This document shows positions 46,061 to 60,309 of a stretch of 64,000 nt of DNA, piece after piece. Every line of letters starts with the position of its first letter. Positions within the stretch are counted from its first letter, which is position 1. Location: positions 186,001-250,000 of the forward strand of contig QWDQ01000039.1 of assembly GCA_003868215.1 (NCBI GenBank), read 5' to 3'. The translations under genes and the position numbers were made by a program. A model generated the notes under the pieces. It saw nothing but the letters and a program-made list of their open reading frames with translations, was not told the DNA's origin and did no database searches. The stretch comes from Pseudophaeomoniella oleicola (taxonomy: Eukaryota > Ascomycota > Eurotiomycetes > Phaeomoniellales > Phaeomoniellaceae).

Positions 46061-47099
46061 TATAAGGCCAGAACGTAATAAAAAATATTTATTATTTTAA
46101 TTATTTTTTTTATTTTTATATTTTTTTTCTTTTTCTCTTTTCTTATTTTTATTAAAAATCTTATTAAAGCCTGCGTTTCGTTTACTTTTAATATACGTAA
46201 AATCTATTAATATATATTATTAACGTAATAACTCTTTAACTATTCTAGTGTTTAAGATTATTTAATTTTTATTATTAAATCTTAAATCTGGCTTTAGCAG
46301 CTCTGCCCGAATATTAAATCTTAATTTAATTATTAAGTTTTATACTTTTCGTATACTTTCATTTATATTTTCTAATATATCTCGTTTAATAATTTTTAGT
46401 TAATTAATAAAATTAATAATTAACTGGTCTTCACGCTGTTTAATCTTTTTTAAACGTAAGGATGCGTTCGCGATGCGATTAATAGAATTAATAATTATAT
46501 TTCGTAGAAATTTAATAAATTAGTTTTAAATATCTAGTTCGAAGTCTTTCTGTTTTATTTTTATATTTTAAATCCGTATTACGCGGTTCTTTAAATAACT
46601 GACGGCTTTATGAATAATACGCGATTTATTTATTTTTATTAAATATATATAGACTCTTTAGTCTTAATTAAAATTATTTAATTCGCGCGTGTTTTTATTT
46701 ATAGAAATAGAAAATAATTTAATGCGCGTTTTAAATAATCTATTATATCGCGCATTATTTAAACGTTATCGTTTTTAGTTTATATTTTATATATTTTTTT
46801 TATACGATTAGACTAGCTTTTCTTTAAATATTAAAATTTAAATATATTAATTACGTTATTATACGCGTTTCTGTAATTTTTATAATTTTTTATTTTTTTT
46901 TATGTTATGTTTCTCGTCTAAGATATAAATAAATTTTTTATTTATGAGATCCGCCTGCTCTTCGCGTGTTCGAGATATACGTATAATAATTAAATATTTC
47001 TTATTTTTTATAACGAATATCGAATTCTCCGAAGAGTTGTTTCTAATGTTTATTATTATAACGTTATAACGGGTTGTTTTTTATTAAAAAGATTAAAAC

Positions 47100-47366
47100 G
47101 GTTAGAATTATTAAAATAAGAGTAAATAACGTAATATAATCGTTTAAATAATTATAAATATATTAAGATCTTATTTTAAATATAATGTAGTTATATTTAA
47201 AATAATAGCTAAATACTAGTGCGTTTAGTTATTAAAATTAGCCGTTAATCTTTTCTTAAGGAGAAAAAACTAACTGGCGGTATAGAAATATAAACGTTTA
47301 ATTAATCTATTAATTTCGGGTAGGTTAGTATATCTTTAGTTTATAGTACGTCTGCTGTTCGTAATA
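47100..47366 (-). repeat. Gypsy-1 LTR (5' LTR by coding strand)
   Basis: About 267 bp, the partner of 39980-40237. It differs by many C/T and G/A changes and a small indel near its left end. Confidence 0.8.
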
Positions 47367-47435
47367 AATAATAATAAAATTTTGAGTGAAAAAATCTAAA
47401 AAAATCTAAAAAAATTAATAATTAATTAAATAATT

Positions 47436-47478
47436 AAGATTTTATAATTCTTTTTTAATATATTATAAATTATATTAT
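47436..47478 (-). repeat. Right arm of a 43-bp perfect inverted repeat
   Basis: Exact reverse complement of 39890-39932, lying 69 bp outside the right LTR of Gypsy-1. Confidence 0.65.
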
Positions 47479-50400
47479 TAATTGATATTATTAATTTTAT
47501 TAGTATTTTTATCTAGTCTTTATAGCCGTCTCTAATTAATAATATAAATCTATTTTTAAAATAAATCGCTATTTTTATCTTTTTTATTAATAAAGAATAG
47601 ATATGTCTTTTATATTTTATTTATATATATTAAATAAATTAATTTTTAGTTTATATATCTGTATTTCTTATACGTAAGATATATTTTTTTCCGAAATATT
47701 TTAAAAATATTTTAATAATAATTTATATAATTATTTAATATATTTTCTATTTATTAGTTACTCGCTGGTCAGTAATCCGTAAAAGATTATAAAAAAAAAA
47801 ATTAAATAATAATTTATTTTATAATTCTAGTTTTTTATTTCTTTTTTATATATTTTTTAATCCGTTTTATAATAAGATCGTTTAAAAATATTTCTTTTAT
47901 AAATAAATTTCACCCGTTACGCATAATTATAATATAATAATTAGATTTTTATTTAATAAAATATTTAATTTTATTATTTTATATTTTTTTTTTTATTCTT
48001 CTAATTAGTTCTCATTCTGTGATTAATAATAAAATCGATCGGTTATATATTAATCGCGATTAATTAATATATAAATAATATACTCTTAATTTATTTATTT
48101 AATATATTATTTATTTGTATTTTATAATTATAATTATTTATAAATAATATCTTATTATTTTTATTATTTTTATTATTTTTATTAATAACTTCGAATAATA
48201 ACTTCTTATTAAGAAACCTTTTATTAATAAAAATAATAAATTTAATTACTATTTATATACTTTTAATATAATATAAAAATATAATTTTTTTTTTATATTT
48301 TTTACTTATTTAATTTTCTTAATTATTTATATATTATATTAGTTTATTTCTATTTTCTTTAATTTATTTTAATAATATTTAATTAGCGTTCGTAAAGTAT
48401 AATATTTTTAAAAAAGATTATATTAAAAAAGAAAATAAATATAAAGAAGATAATATTAAAAAAATAATTTATCGCGTTTTTAATTATTTTAGTTATTCTT
48501 ATTATTCTTACCGTTTTTATTATTTTTATCGTTTTTATTATTTCCGTCGTTAATATCCTCTCGCAGGCGTTTCGTGTTTTTATTATTATAAAAAAATCTA
48601 TTTCTTTTCTTTATCTTCCGACGATTCTGAGAATGATTAATTATTTAATATTATTTTAAATTCTTTTTTATTTTTATTTTTTATAAATATATCTATATTT
48701 AGTCTACGTTCCGTTAATTAATTATAAATATAATAATTTTATTTATTATTATCTCCGCCTATCTTCCCGCTTATATAGTTTTTAATTAATATTAATAATA
48801 TATTTATTACGTCGAGCGTTTTAATCCTCGGATTAACGATTACGATTATATTACCCGTAAGTATTATTTATTATTTATTTATATTTAATTTATTAATTAT
48901 TCTATCTAGCCTTTATTTTAACTAATTATAAATATTATTTTAAAACGAATTATATTTATAAATTTATAAATATTATTTTAAATTTATTTTTTCGCCGTTA
49001 ATAACATACTAGATCCCGAAAAATTATAAATATATTATTTATAATATATATATTATCTTAAAAATTATTCTAAATTAATTTATTATTAATAATTATTATT
49101 ATTTTTATACTTTTAGCATCTAACTGTTCCTATTTATATATAATTTAAATATTTTTATTATAAATTATTTATTCTCCGTCGGTTTCTTCTTCACCGCCGT
49201 TAATAAAGCCGTCAAAGATGTTATTAATTAAAAAATTAATTTAAATTATATTATTAATATAAATATTCGGCTTTTAATTTAAACTATATATATTATCGTA
49301 AAAATTAATATTATTATTATAAATACGCTTTCCGTATACGATTAGTAAGAGTTAATTATAATAATATAATATAATTTTTTTTTTCTGGCCGGAGGAGGTG
49401 TAATTAAGTTTAAAAAAAAAGAAATAATTAAAGATTAATAAAAAAAATATTAAAATAAATATAAAGAAAATAATAAAGACTTTTAATTTAAAATAGATTT
49501 ACGTTATTTTTATATATTATATATAACTAATCTATTTTTTTTATTATTATTATAATACTATATTATACTCGTTTGGTTTTTTTTTTTTTTTTTTAATTAA
49601 TTAGTTAGTAGATTTATTTAAACGTTACGTTAGTTATAATTAATTTAAATATTAATATTTTATCTACTTTTTTCTTATTTTTTCTTTATTTTTTTAATAA
49701 TTCGTTTTTTCTTTATTTCCTTTATTAATCTAAATTACTTTAAAAAAAAATTTTATTATTTTTTTTATTAATTTCCTTAGCCCTTTCGTTATATTAAGCA
49801 GTATATTATAATTAATCGATTTATATATATTCCGCAGTTTTTTTATATTTTATTTATTATAATATAAAATTATATATCTTACTATTTATTTATTATTTTT
49901 ATAAAAATAATAAAGATTTTCTATTTCTAAAATTCTTTTTTAATATAAAAAACTTTTTAGATTAATTTTTTTAATTTTAAATTAAATAATAATTAAACTT
50001 TTTACTTTTATTAGATATATATATAAAATATTATTTTATTATAATTATTTTTTTTATTAACTGGCAGATTTTTATCTCCGTTGTTTTAAAATCTTTTTCA
50101 TTTAATCCGTATTTTATTATTTATATAAATATTTAAGGTTTTTTTAATTTTTTTTTTACAATTTCCCTTTATTCTTTTTATTCGTTTATTTAGTATATTT
50201 ATAATTTAATTTATTTATATATTTAATATAATTAATCTGTATTATCCTTATTCGTTTATAAGAAACAGTTTATTAAAGGTTTTTTTAATATATTATTTTT
50301 AATTACTTTTCTTTCATCTTTCGCTAGTCTTTAGTATCGTTTAATTTATATATATATTTAAAATTAAAATAATAAGTTTTTTTTCTAGAATTAGTATAAA

Positions 50401-50480
50401 TATTATATAATAAATATTTATTATACGCTGAAGAGTCTATATTTAAATAATTTTTAGTTTTTTAATTTAATTTTTTCGTT
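47479..50480. other. AT-rich DNA with no assignable feature
   Basis: Heavily mutated sequence. By position it may include the 3' part (RNase H and tail) of the minus-strand LINE that begins to the right, but I could not find a convincing motif. A few GC-retaining spots occur (48540-48580, 49385-49405). Confidence 0.4.
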
Positions 50481-52541
50481 TTTTATTCGGAGCAGCTGGG
50501 GTTTATATAATAATAATATATATTATTACGAGTTTAATTATTTAAAAATAAATATATTTTATTTATAATATAATTACGTCTCACGTACTAACCGTTAGCG
50601 ATATTAGATATTTTATTTATATTAAAATCTTATTAATAACGTTAGCTATTTAAGGTTTCTAGATTAATTCAGTATTAATATATATTTTTAATATATTAAT
50701 TTTCTTTTTTAGCGTTATTATTATTATTTTTAATTAAATCGTTTTTTTTAAGTTATATCTTCTCGGGCTGTTCATTATATGGATTAATTTATATTTAATA
50801 AACGTAAAAACCGTTTTATATATATTTATTTATTACGTATAACTTACGTATATTATTTTTAATTTTTAATAAATTTCCTTTATTAATTTATTTATAATTA
50901 TTAGATTAATATTATTTATAAATTTATAAATAATTACGCCGAATTTAGATCTTTAGCATAAATTTAATAAATTAATATTAAAAAAAAAAAGAATTAAGAA
51001 AAAAACCGAGTTTTAAAATATATTATATATTATAAGTTTTAATTATAAGATCTATTCTTTTAGCCGGAAATTTATTTATTATTTATTTAGAAATAATTTC
51101 ATATAAATTATTATTTATTTCAATATTCTTTTTTTTTTTAAAATTATATAATAGCCTTTAATGTAAGACTTTATTAAAAATCTTAATTATATTAAAATTA
51201 AATATAAATATTATTTATTTATTTTTTAATTTTTATTATTATATTATTTAAACGTGTTATATAATATAATATAAAATTAATTTAATTAATCTTTCTTTTC
51301 TCGTCTTCATTTAATTAGGCGGGAGTAGGGCATGTTTTTTAATAATAATATAAATATATTTTATTAAATAGTTTTTATATATCTTATTAATTATATTTAA
51401 TAAAATTATAAATTTATATACTTTTAATAATATATAGTTTTTATTTAATTTTTTAAATAATTATAATGATAATTATTCTAAAGTAAACGAAATAATATTT
51501 ATATATTATATATATTTAAAGTATAAACTGAAACTATTTTATAATTATTTTATTTATTTATTTTTAAAATTAATTTAATAATTTATTTAGTCTAGATATT
51601 TTATCGGGCGGAACGCGTATTATAAATTTATTTATTATACGCGAATTAATTACGTTAAGAATATTTATTAAAATAAAATAAACCGTTTCGTTAATATTCG
51701 TTAAATCAATATTTTTAATTTAAAAAAAGAATTTTACTTTTAATATTTTTTTTTTTTATATATTTATTATTATCTTTAATTTTTTTTTTTAATATTAATA
51801 TAATAATAATATTATAATTATGTCTCGTTTATATTTTCTTTATAAAATTATAAATATTTTTATTTTTTTAAAGATTTTTAACAAACTTTTTTTATTATTT
51901 CGTTTTATATTTTTTAATAATAATTTTTTTTTTATTTATAAGTCTCTAATATTTTTATTTAATTTTTTATAAATTATTTATTTTAAATATACGTTTCGCG
52001 CGCTTTACATTATTTATCGTTATTTAATATTTTATTAATTAATCCGTTTTTTCTGCTCTCGTTCTAGCTTTTTTAATAATTATTTTTAATATTATTTTCT
52101 CGACCGTCTTCTAACAGGCTTTAATAAATTAATTAATTTTTTTATTAATTACGATTATTATATTCATTATACGGTTTATCTGCGGTTTATATATATTTAG
52201 TAATTCCGTCATTTTATTTATATTTTTTTTTTTTTTATTATTTTTTCCTTAGCTTCGGGGGTTGCTAGAAAGAGATTTATATAAATTAAAAAATAATTTA
52301 ATATTTATTTTATTTTATATATAACGTGATAATATAGTATGTATTCCGCTAGATATTGATTTATAAATATTAAATTTAATATTATTTAATTCTTTCTTTT
52401 AATTCTAGTTAATATTCTTAATAAAATCATTTAATTTATCTCTTTAATTTCTATTATATAAATGAGGCTTGCGGTAATTAAGTATATATATTATACTTAC
52501 AGTCCGTTCTATATTAAATAATAAAGATTAAAGTCTTTTAT
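50480..52541 (-). mobile_element. Tad-like LINE retrotransposon, 3' portion
   Basis: The minus strand, read through stops, gives the C-terminal endonuclease region (DFNLYYL right at 52541, then LDLIFINQYL-type sequence near 52370). A charged linker follows near 51880-52260, then reverse-transcriptase blocks of the Tad/I LINE type: IILLNIINKIYKNYL and HALLPPN near 51310-51420, FNKVLHQRLLYNFKKK near 51100-51180, and the FADD box as FINN at 50911-50922. A thumb-like block (SLTVSTQDVII) is near 50590. Both catalytic Asp codons are now Asn. Its endonuclease is cut by Gypsy-2, and the missing N-terminal part resumes at 63164. Confidence 0.75.
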
Positions 52542-52754
52542 TGAGATGGGCTAAACTTAATATTATAAATAACAGCACGGAAAGTATGTCTTTTTATAAA
52601 TATATAAATTATTTAATTATTTATTACTGAATTGGTCTGGCAGCGAATCCTTAAAATATATTTAATTAATTTATCTAAATTAAAAAGTTTAATATTCTGA
52701 GGAATTTAATTAATTATAACATAATGTTAAAAAAGAATTAATTAATTTAATATA
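52542..52754 (-). repeat. Gypsy-2 LTR (3' LTR by coding strand)
   Basis: 213 bp, same length and register as 62951-63163. It starts tgagatgggc and ends tttaatata on the plus strand. Confidence 0.85.
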
Positions 52755-55700
52755 TATCTTTTCTTTTAAATCTTTTTATATTATTAGAAGATTTAATTCC
52801 TCGATAATTAATATAAAAAATAATATTTAAGTAATAAAAGAAATCCTTTATTAATTTATTCTTTATTTTTAGAATTACGTTATATTTTATTATTTTAACG
52901 AGTATTTTTTTCTAATTTTTTATTATTTTCTTTCAGACACCTGATACTTCTTAAAATTAAAAATAATATTTAAATCCTAAATAATTTAAATAATTAAATC
53001 TTTAATCTATTTATAGTAATAAGTATTAATTTTTATTCTTTTCGTATAGTTTTTTTAAATATAGATTATTAATTTCTTTATAACGTTAATTTTTTAAAAA
53101 TTTTTAATTAATAAATTCTTTATTCCTTCGTAAAACGATAAATTAAAGATATTTTTAATTATAAAAATCTTATAATCTTTAACGTTATTTTATTATTACG
53201 AAATCTTAATATTTAATTTTTATTATTAATTTTATTATAAATAATATTCTATAAGCTGTTTTAAATATTTATATATATTAATTATTACCCGATTCCTTTT
53301 TTTATACATATATATGAAATCGGCGTAAATAATTCGATTTAACGTAATATTAATATAAATAATTATTTAATAATTATTATCTCGAATAAATATAATAAAA
53401 TCGTTTATTATAAATTTTAAATAATTATTTATTTATTTATAATCTCTAAAAATTATTTATATTTAGTATTTCGTCGAACTAATTAAGATTATTTTAAAAT
53501 TATTTCTTATTAATTAAATTTTTAAAAGAAATATTATATTCTTATTAAATAATTAATATGAATTATTATTAACTCCGAAGATTTAATTCGGAAAATAAAT
53601 ATTAAACGTAATAATTCTTATTTTTTATTTTATAATTAATATTATATAAAACTATTTTAAAACGTCTCTTAAATAATGTTTAATTTTATTTATATTATTT
53701 TAATTCTTCATTAAAGTTTCTTTATATCGAGAGAAGATCAGGAAAAAGTTAAAAAAAATAAATATATTTAAAAATTAATATTTAAAACGTAAAATTAGAA
53801 TAACGTTTTTTAAAAAAATATTTTAAAAAATAATAAGTCTTAAAAAAATTAAAATAAATATATTCGTAAATTTTTTAAAAAATATTAATTTTAATAAAAT
53901 ATTTTTTATATTCTTTATTTTAATAATAATTAATTTTTTATAATTAATATTTTATTTTACTTCACGTCTTAATTATATTTATATTAATATATAAAATGAA
54001 AATAATTAATCTAAATTTATTTTATCTTAAACCGCGGTTAAAAAAAAATAATAAAAATAAATTCGTAAATATTTAATCTGATGAAAATATATCTTTATAA
54101 AATAAAGAAATTTAAGATATATTTAATAAATTTTATTTTTATTTAATTAGTTCGAAGATTAATTAAAAATATAAATCTTTATTTAATATTTAATTTCGTT
54201 TTAAATTTATTCGATTAATTTTATTTTCGAGATTTATTAATTTAGATTTTATAATATATAAAATCTCTTTTATTCCTTGGTCCGGCGTTTTTATAATAAT
54301 AAAGAAAAATACCGATTCGGAAATTCTTTTTATAATTTATTAAAATAATATCTAAAGACGAAGTTAATTAGATATAAATATTATTATATTTATTCTTTTT
54401 TATTTCGCGATATTTAAATCTTTATTTTTTAAAAATGTAATAAAATTATTTATAAAAGCGTTTAATACTGTTTTAAATTTTTATTAATTTTTTAATTATT
54501 TTATTTATTTTTAAACGTTTGCGGTTTTATTTTTATTAATATTTTATAATTTTTATCTTCTCTTCTCTTCCTGATATTAATATTTATTAATCAGCGCGAA
54601 GTTTTTATTTATTTTTTTAAAAATTATTTCTTTTTAATTTATTTTAAATAATCGATTATTCTTTATTTTTATTTTTATATTTAGATTATTAATATATCGC
54701 TGAATAATTCGTAAATAATATTAAATTATTATAATTTTATCACTTTTAATATTTCTTAATTATTATTACGTAAAATCTATAATGTTTAAGATATTTTATT
54801 TTTTTAATTTTATTCGTTAAATTATTCTTTTTCGTAATTAACTCGCGAATAAACGGTTTTAAATTATTTATATAAATATATTTATTATAATCTGAATGAG
54901 ATCTTTTTTTATATTCGTAATTTTTTTAATTATTAAATTTATATTTTTTAACAGCGTGATAATATACTCAGTATTATTCGCGTTTAATTTTTAAATATTA
55001 AGATAATATTAAATATTTAAATAAAATATTTTTTAAATCTATTTTTATATATTTTATTTTTATTATTTTATTTTCGTATATATTATTTACACATCCCGTA
55101 ATATAGTTTATTAATTTATAATTTAATTTTTATATAAATTTTTTTTTAACTCCCGTAAAAAGTCCTTATCATTCGAAATATATATTATTAATTTAAACGC
55201 GTAACAGAAAGCGTCTCGAAAAAATATAATTAAAATATTAATAATTATTAAAAAGACGTATACTCGAATAACGGAATTTAATTTATTTTAGATTTAAATA
55301 AGAAATTCTTTAAACTAATTTAAATTTATAGTCTTAATATATATAATTTTAATTTATTTAATAATTCTTACTTTAAAAATAATTATTACAAATATATTTT
55401 TATTAAAAATTTTTTAAAGCGGCGATTCTTATTCTGATTTATTATTTTTATTAAAACCCGACGGCGGAGGAGGTAATAAAATAGATATTATAATTTAAAA
55501 AATTAAAATTATAATAAATTTATAGAAAATAAACATTTATAATAAAAAAAATAATATTTAACGAATCGAGATTATTAATTAGTTTAAAAAAGATATAATT
55601 AAAAGAAAGAGTTAATTAAAATAAAAAAATTTATATTTAATAAAATAATATTCTTTTATTAATCTTATTATTTATTTATTTTTTTATTAATGTTAATACA

Positions 55701-57369
55701 TTTATTATTTATTCTCGTTATTATTAATTGAGCCAATTAAAAAGCTGTTTAATTATTAAATTAAAATCTAATTTTTTTTTTCTTTCGTTTTAAAATAAAT
55801 TTATTTTTATTTATTTATTTACTTTCAGCTTTATTTTATTTAATTATATAAAATCGGAATATTTTATCTAATTCTGATTTATTCTAATAAATTTTATATT
55901 TTTATATAAATGATTTTTTACTTTATTTTTATACTCTTTATTATGATTTATTAATATATTAATTAAAAACGTAATGATTCTGCGTTTATTTTCGTTATTT
56001 TTATTAATTTAATTTTTTTTTAATTAACTCTCGTCTTATTATATCTTTATCGTCGTAATTCTTTTTATAATAATATTATTGTAATTATTTATAATTATTC
56101 GGAAGGCCTCGTGATTTAATTAATTAAATAATTTAGAATCTTAAATTTTTTAAATAATTTTATTTTAAATTATTTTTCTTTTCTCTAAATTTCTTTTTAA
56201 AATTAAATTTATTAATATTTATATTTATATTTTTCTTTTAATTAAAAACTTTTTTTTTTTTTATTAAATTATCGGAGTCATCGTTCTCTTTTTTAAAATT
56301 ATATTATTATTATTTTAAGATTTTTATTATTTTAAATCTTTTAATTATTATTTTAGATTCCGATAATCGTTTAATTATTTTTTTTTATTTATTTAATAAA
56401 ATAGCTCTTAACGGCTGCGGATTTTATAATTTTTTATTATTTTTATTTATTACTTTATCATCTTCGAGATACTTTTTATTATTGATAAAAAATTTATTAT
56501 TATTATTAAAATATTCTTTCGAAGATTTCTTTTTATCAGAATAATTTTCCGATACGATAAATAATAAATATAAAATCTTATTAATAATTTTATTTCTTAA
56601 AATATATCTTTTTAATCGGTTATTTATATAAATACTTTTTAGTTATATTTTATTAATTTTTTTTAATTTATAATATATTTTTTTATAATTAATTATTACT
56701 ACTCGATAGAGTTTTAATCATTTAAATATTAATTTAAACGAATAATTATTATTTAATTTAATATTATAAATTAATATTAATTTTTTTATTTTTAGAGATT
56801 CCTGACGAGCTTTGTAATTTTTAGAAAATCTTTTATTTTTATTTTATTTTATTTTTATTAGGCGTTTTCTAATTTTTATTATTATTTTATTTTTTAATAT
56901 AAACTGCTTCGCTCTCGTTATTAATAATTTATTTATTTTAATAATATTATTCTAATTTTTTATTTTTTATGTTTTAAGAAATATATCTACTGACAGTATA
57001 TATTTTCGATTATATATTAAATATATCGAAATATAATCCGTATTAGATTATATTATTATTCGATCCGTTTATATTATTTAGTAAAAGAAGATCGTTTAAT
57101 TTAATAAATTTTTTTACGAAAATTTAAATAATTTATTAAATATTAATTTATAATCGTTTTTAATAATTTTATTAATTTTTATATTATAAAACGAGACCGT
57201 TACGTTTTTAACGTTTTAAATCTTATATATATTTAATAAATTCTTAATCTTTTATTAATTCTCTGATTTTTTATTATAAATAATTTTTTTAAATAATTTA
57301 TATCTAGTTATAATATCTTTCAGAATAAATTTTTTAATATTTTTTAAAATTAAAACGTTTAATATTCGG

Positions 57370-58165
57370 ATTTTTATATATTTTATTAAATTATATTATA
57401 TTATAATTACGTAGTTTCTATCTTTTCGTTTCGGGAATTTAATTATATCGATATATTACTTATTACATATTAAAAACGTATAAATAAAATATTTAGATTT
57501 ATTTTTATAAATCTTATTTTATAATTAGTATTTATAACAGCTAGTTATTTAATTTTTAATTTATTAATATATTCTTTTTTATTAAAAATATTTAAATATT
57601 TTATTAAAGATTCTTTCTTTTTTATAATGAATGATTTATTTATATATTTTTTAAATAATAAATATCCGTCTGTCCGCGTCGTTTATTATTAAAGAAAAAA
57701 AAATATTTATATTTTTTTTTTATAATTCTCGATTCTTTATAAAGAAATATTCCGTTAAATTCTTAAAAAAACGAAATTGTTTTTTTATTAAATTTTTAAA
57801 TCTAATTAACGTTAATAAATATTCCGTAATTTATATAAATTCTTTATTATATTCGTTTTTTAATAATAACTCTTTTTTAGCATTAATTATATATATTTAA
57901 ATAAATCCTAAACGCGTATTAATTTAATTCTTTAATTTATTTATTTTTTTTAAATTATTTTTTTTATCTTTTTTTAGTTTTCGTGATAGATTATTTATCA
58001 TTTCGTTTTTAATTTTTTTAATATATTAAATCTTGAAGTTATATATCTTAATATATATTAATTATCGTATTAATAATGTTTTAAATAATTTTTTTATAAA
58101 TTAATTAATCTAAATTATTAACGTCTGAGTATCGGTTTTTAATATAAAATAAATTTTATATATTA
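57370..58165 (-). pseudogene. Gypsy-2 RNase H and integrase remnant
   Basis: The frame carries a gypsy RNase H C-terminus ending in the NNLSRK (ADALSRR-like) motif. It is followed in the coding direction by an HHCC-type segment (His in IIHYKKE, then SCYKY with one Cys lost) and the integrase-core entry IDIIKFPKRKD. Many stops are present. Confidence 0.75.
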
Positions 58166-60000
58166 AATACTGAAATCTGCGTAATACTTTATAAATTATT
58201 TAATATTTATATTTTTTAATATTATATATTTTTTTCGTTTTATTTCATAATCCTAAAATAAATTAAATCGTATATTATTAAATAATTTTTAAATCTTTTT
58301 ATATAATAATCGCTTTCTAATTATTTAAATTTATATTTATTATAAATATAATTTTTTTTTTAATTTTTATTTAAATTTAATAATCTTATCACCGATATTA
58401 TCGTTATTTTTAATTTTATATTATTAAAGGCCCGTTAAGCTTCGTTTAATTATTTAAATTTAATATATTTTTTTAAAATCGCAAATAATAACGTATTATT
58501 TAATATAAATCTTTTTAATAATTATTAAAAATATTTAATTAGTTTTAGAAAGATTTTAAATTCAGTTTTATTTATAAATTTAAATTAATTAAAAATCTTC
58601 GTCGTAATCTTCGCGTTTAAATATAATTTATAAATATTATATATATAATTTAAGATAATAACTCCGTTTATATAAAATTATATTTTTAATATTAAAATAA
58701 TTATATTTATTCTTTCTAAATGATATAATAATCGATTTAGTTATTATAGATATTTTATAATAAATTATCTTATTTTTAATATAATCTTTTCTTTATTATA
58801 ATCTATTTTAAATCTAGAAATATTAAAATTATTAATAAATATTATTTTATATTTATTTATTAAGAAAATAATTATATATTAGAATTAATTTATTAAATTT
58901 ATTTCTTCTTATAAGATTCGGATATATTAAAATAATTCGAAAAAAAAATAATAAATAATTATTAATTAATAATAAATTTTTATTAATTTTATTTAATTAT
59001 ATCTAAATAAGAAATTTTTTATAATATTAAAAATATTTTTAATAAAGATTTTTAAAATCTTTATAATATCTAACGATATATTCTCGTTTTTAATAATAAT
59101 AATATTTAATTATTTAACGTTAATAATAATTCTTACGTCGTTATTCTTTTTAATAATATTAAAATATAGATTCCGATAGGGTCTTTATTTTAATTTTAAA
59201 ATATTAAATTTTTTTTTCTTTTTCAGAATCTTTATTATTTTTATTTTTATTATTTTTAATATTTAATAATTCTTTCGTTATTATAATTTATATAATATTA
59301 TTAATATTTTTTACGCTGATATTATATTTTTTTTAATAATTTTTATATCGTTCGTTAATTATTTTAAAATAATTTTATAATTATTTAATAAAATTAATAA
59401 CGCTTTTCTTTCCTTAAATTATAATTTAATATTAATAATTAATTTATTTTAATATTTCTTATTTAACTTAAACCCTTTAGAAATATTAAAAAATTTAAAT
59501 ATAAATTATTTATTTTATTCGCTGTATTTTTAATATTTATTTTTTTTAATTTTTTTATTAATCATTTCCTCTTCTTAGCGATTATTATATTTAGAAATAA
59601 ATTTATTTTTTATTTAATTAATTAATTTTATTTTATTAATTACTTTTTTTTTAATTGTTTAAACGTTAACCGAATAAATTCTATTTTATTAATATAATAT
59701 TTAAAAAATATTTTTATTTCTTTAATTATTTTACGCTTTAAAGATATATAAATAATTAATTTTATTATTACTCTCCGCCGAATCGTTTTTCAAGATCGGT
59801 AATTTATTTAAATATTTTAATATTATATTTTTTAAAAATATATTTTATAATAAACGAATCTTTTTTATTAATATTTTATAATAAAACTAGTCATATATCT
59901 TATATTAATTATTATTTTTATTTAAATATTTAAAATAGTTTTTAGATTTTTAAACGTTTTAAATAAATTTTAAAATATTTTTATTTTTTTAATATTTAAG

Positions 60001-60309
60001 TTAAAAACTAATTAAATATATATATATTATTTTTAAAATAATTATTTTATTAATAATAATATTTTTTATAATCCAGACTCGCATTTTTACGATAATATTA
60101 AAAAATTTAATTTTAAAATTATTTATTATTTTTAAAGTTTTACTTTTATCTTTAAAATTATTAATTATTATTTTAACCGTTTTCATTTTATATTTTAAAT
60201 TTCGAATTATATTTATAAATATATAAATTAGTTTTACGTTAATATTTAATAAAATTATTATCCGTTTGTTTTTTATTTTTATTATATTAATATTTAGTAA
60301 TAACTCCAT
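60001..60309 (-). other. Chance open frame within Gypsy-2
   Basis: The 102-codon frame is almost only Ile, Asn, Lys and Leu, as any uninterrupted AT-rich stretch would be. It is listed only to note that the one long open frame in the block is not a gene. Confidence 0.8.

Larger units (their letters stand above)
39980..47366 (-). mobile_element. Gypsy-1: degraded Ty3/gypsy LTR retrotransposon
   Basis: Two similar direct LTRs (39980-40237 and about 47100-47366) bound a 7.4-kb element, with a candidate 5-bp target duplication aataa at 39975-39979 and 47367-47371. Read on the minus strand through stop codons, it shows a gag zinc knuckle near 46011-46060 (C-F-N-Y...DC, with Cys and His turned to Tyr), the reverse-transcriptase block LTNAPATFQ at about 44669-44697, the catalytic box at 44603-44617 (YIND for YLDD) and FLGFTNFY at about 44352-44375. 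These are Ty3/gypsy marks. The 5' LTR is therefore at the right end. The element is dead, mutated throughout by G-to-A and C-to-T change. A solo LTR interrupts it between gag and reverse transcriptase. Confidence 0.85.
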
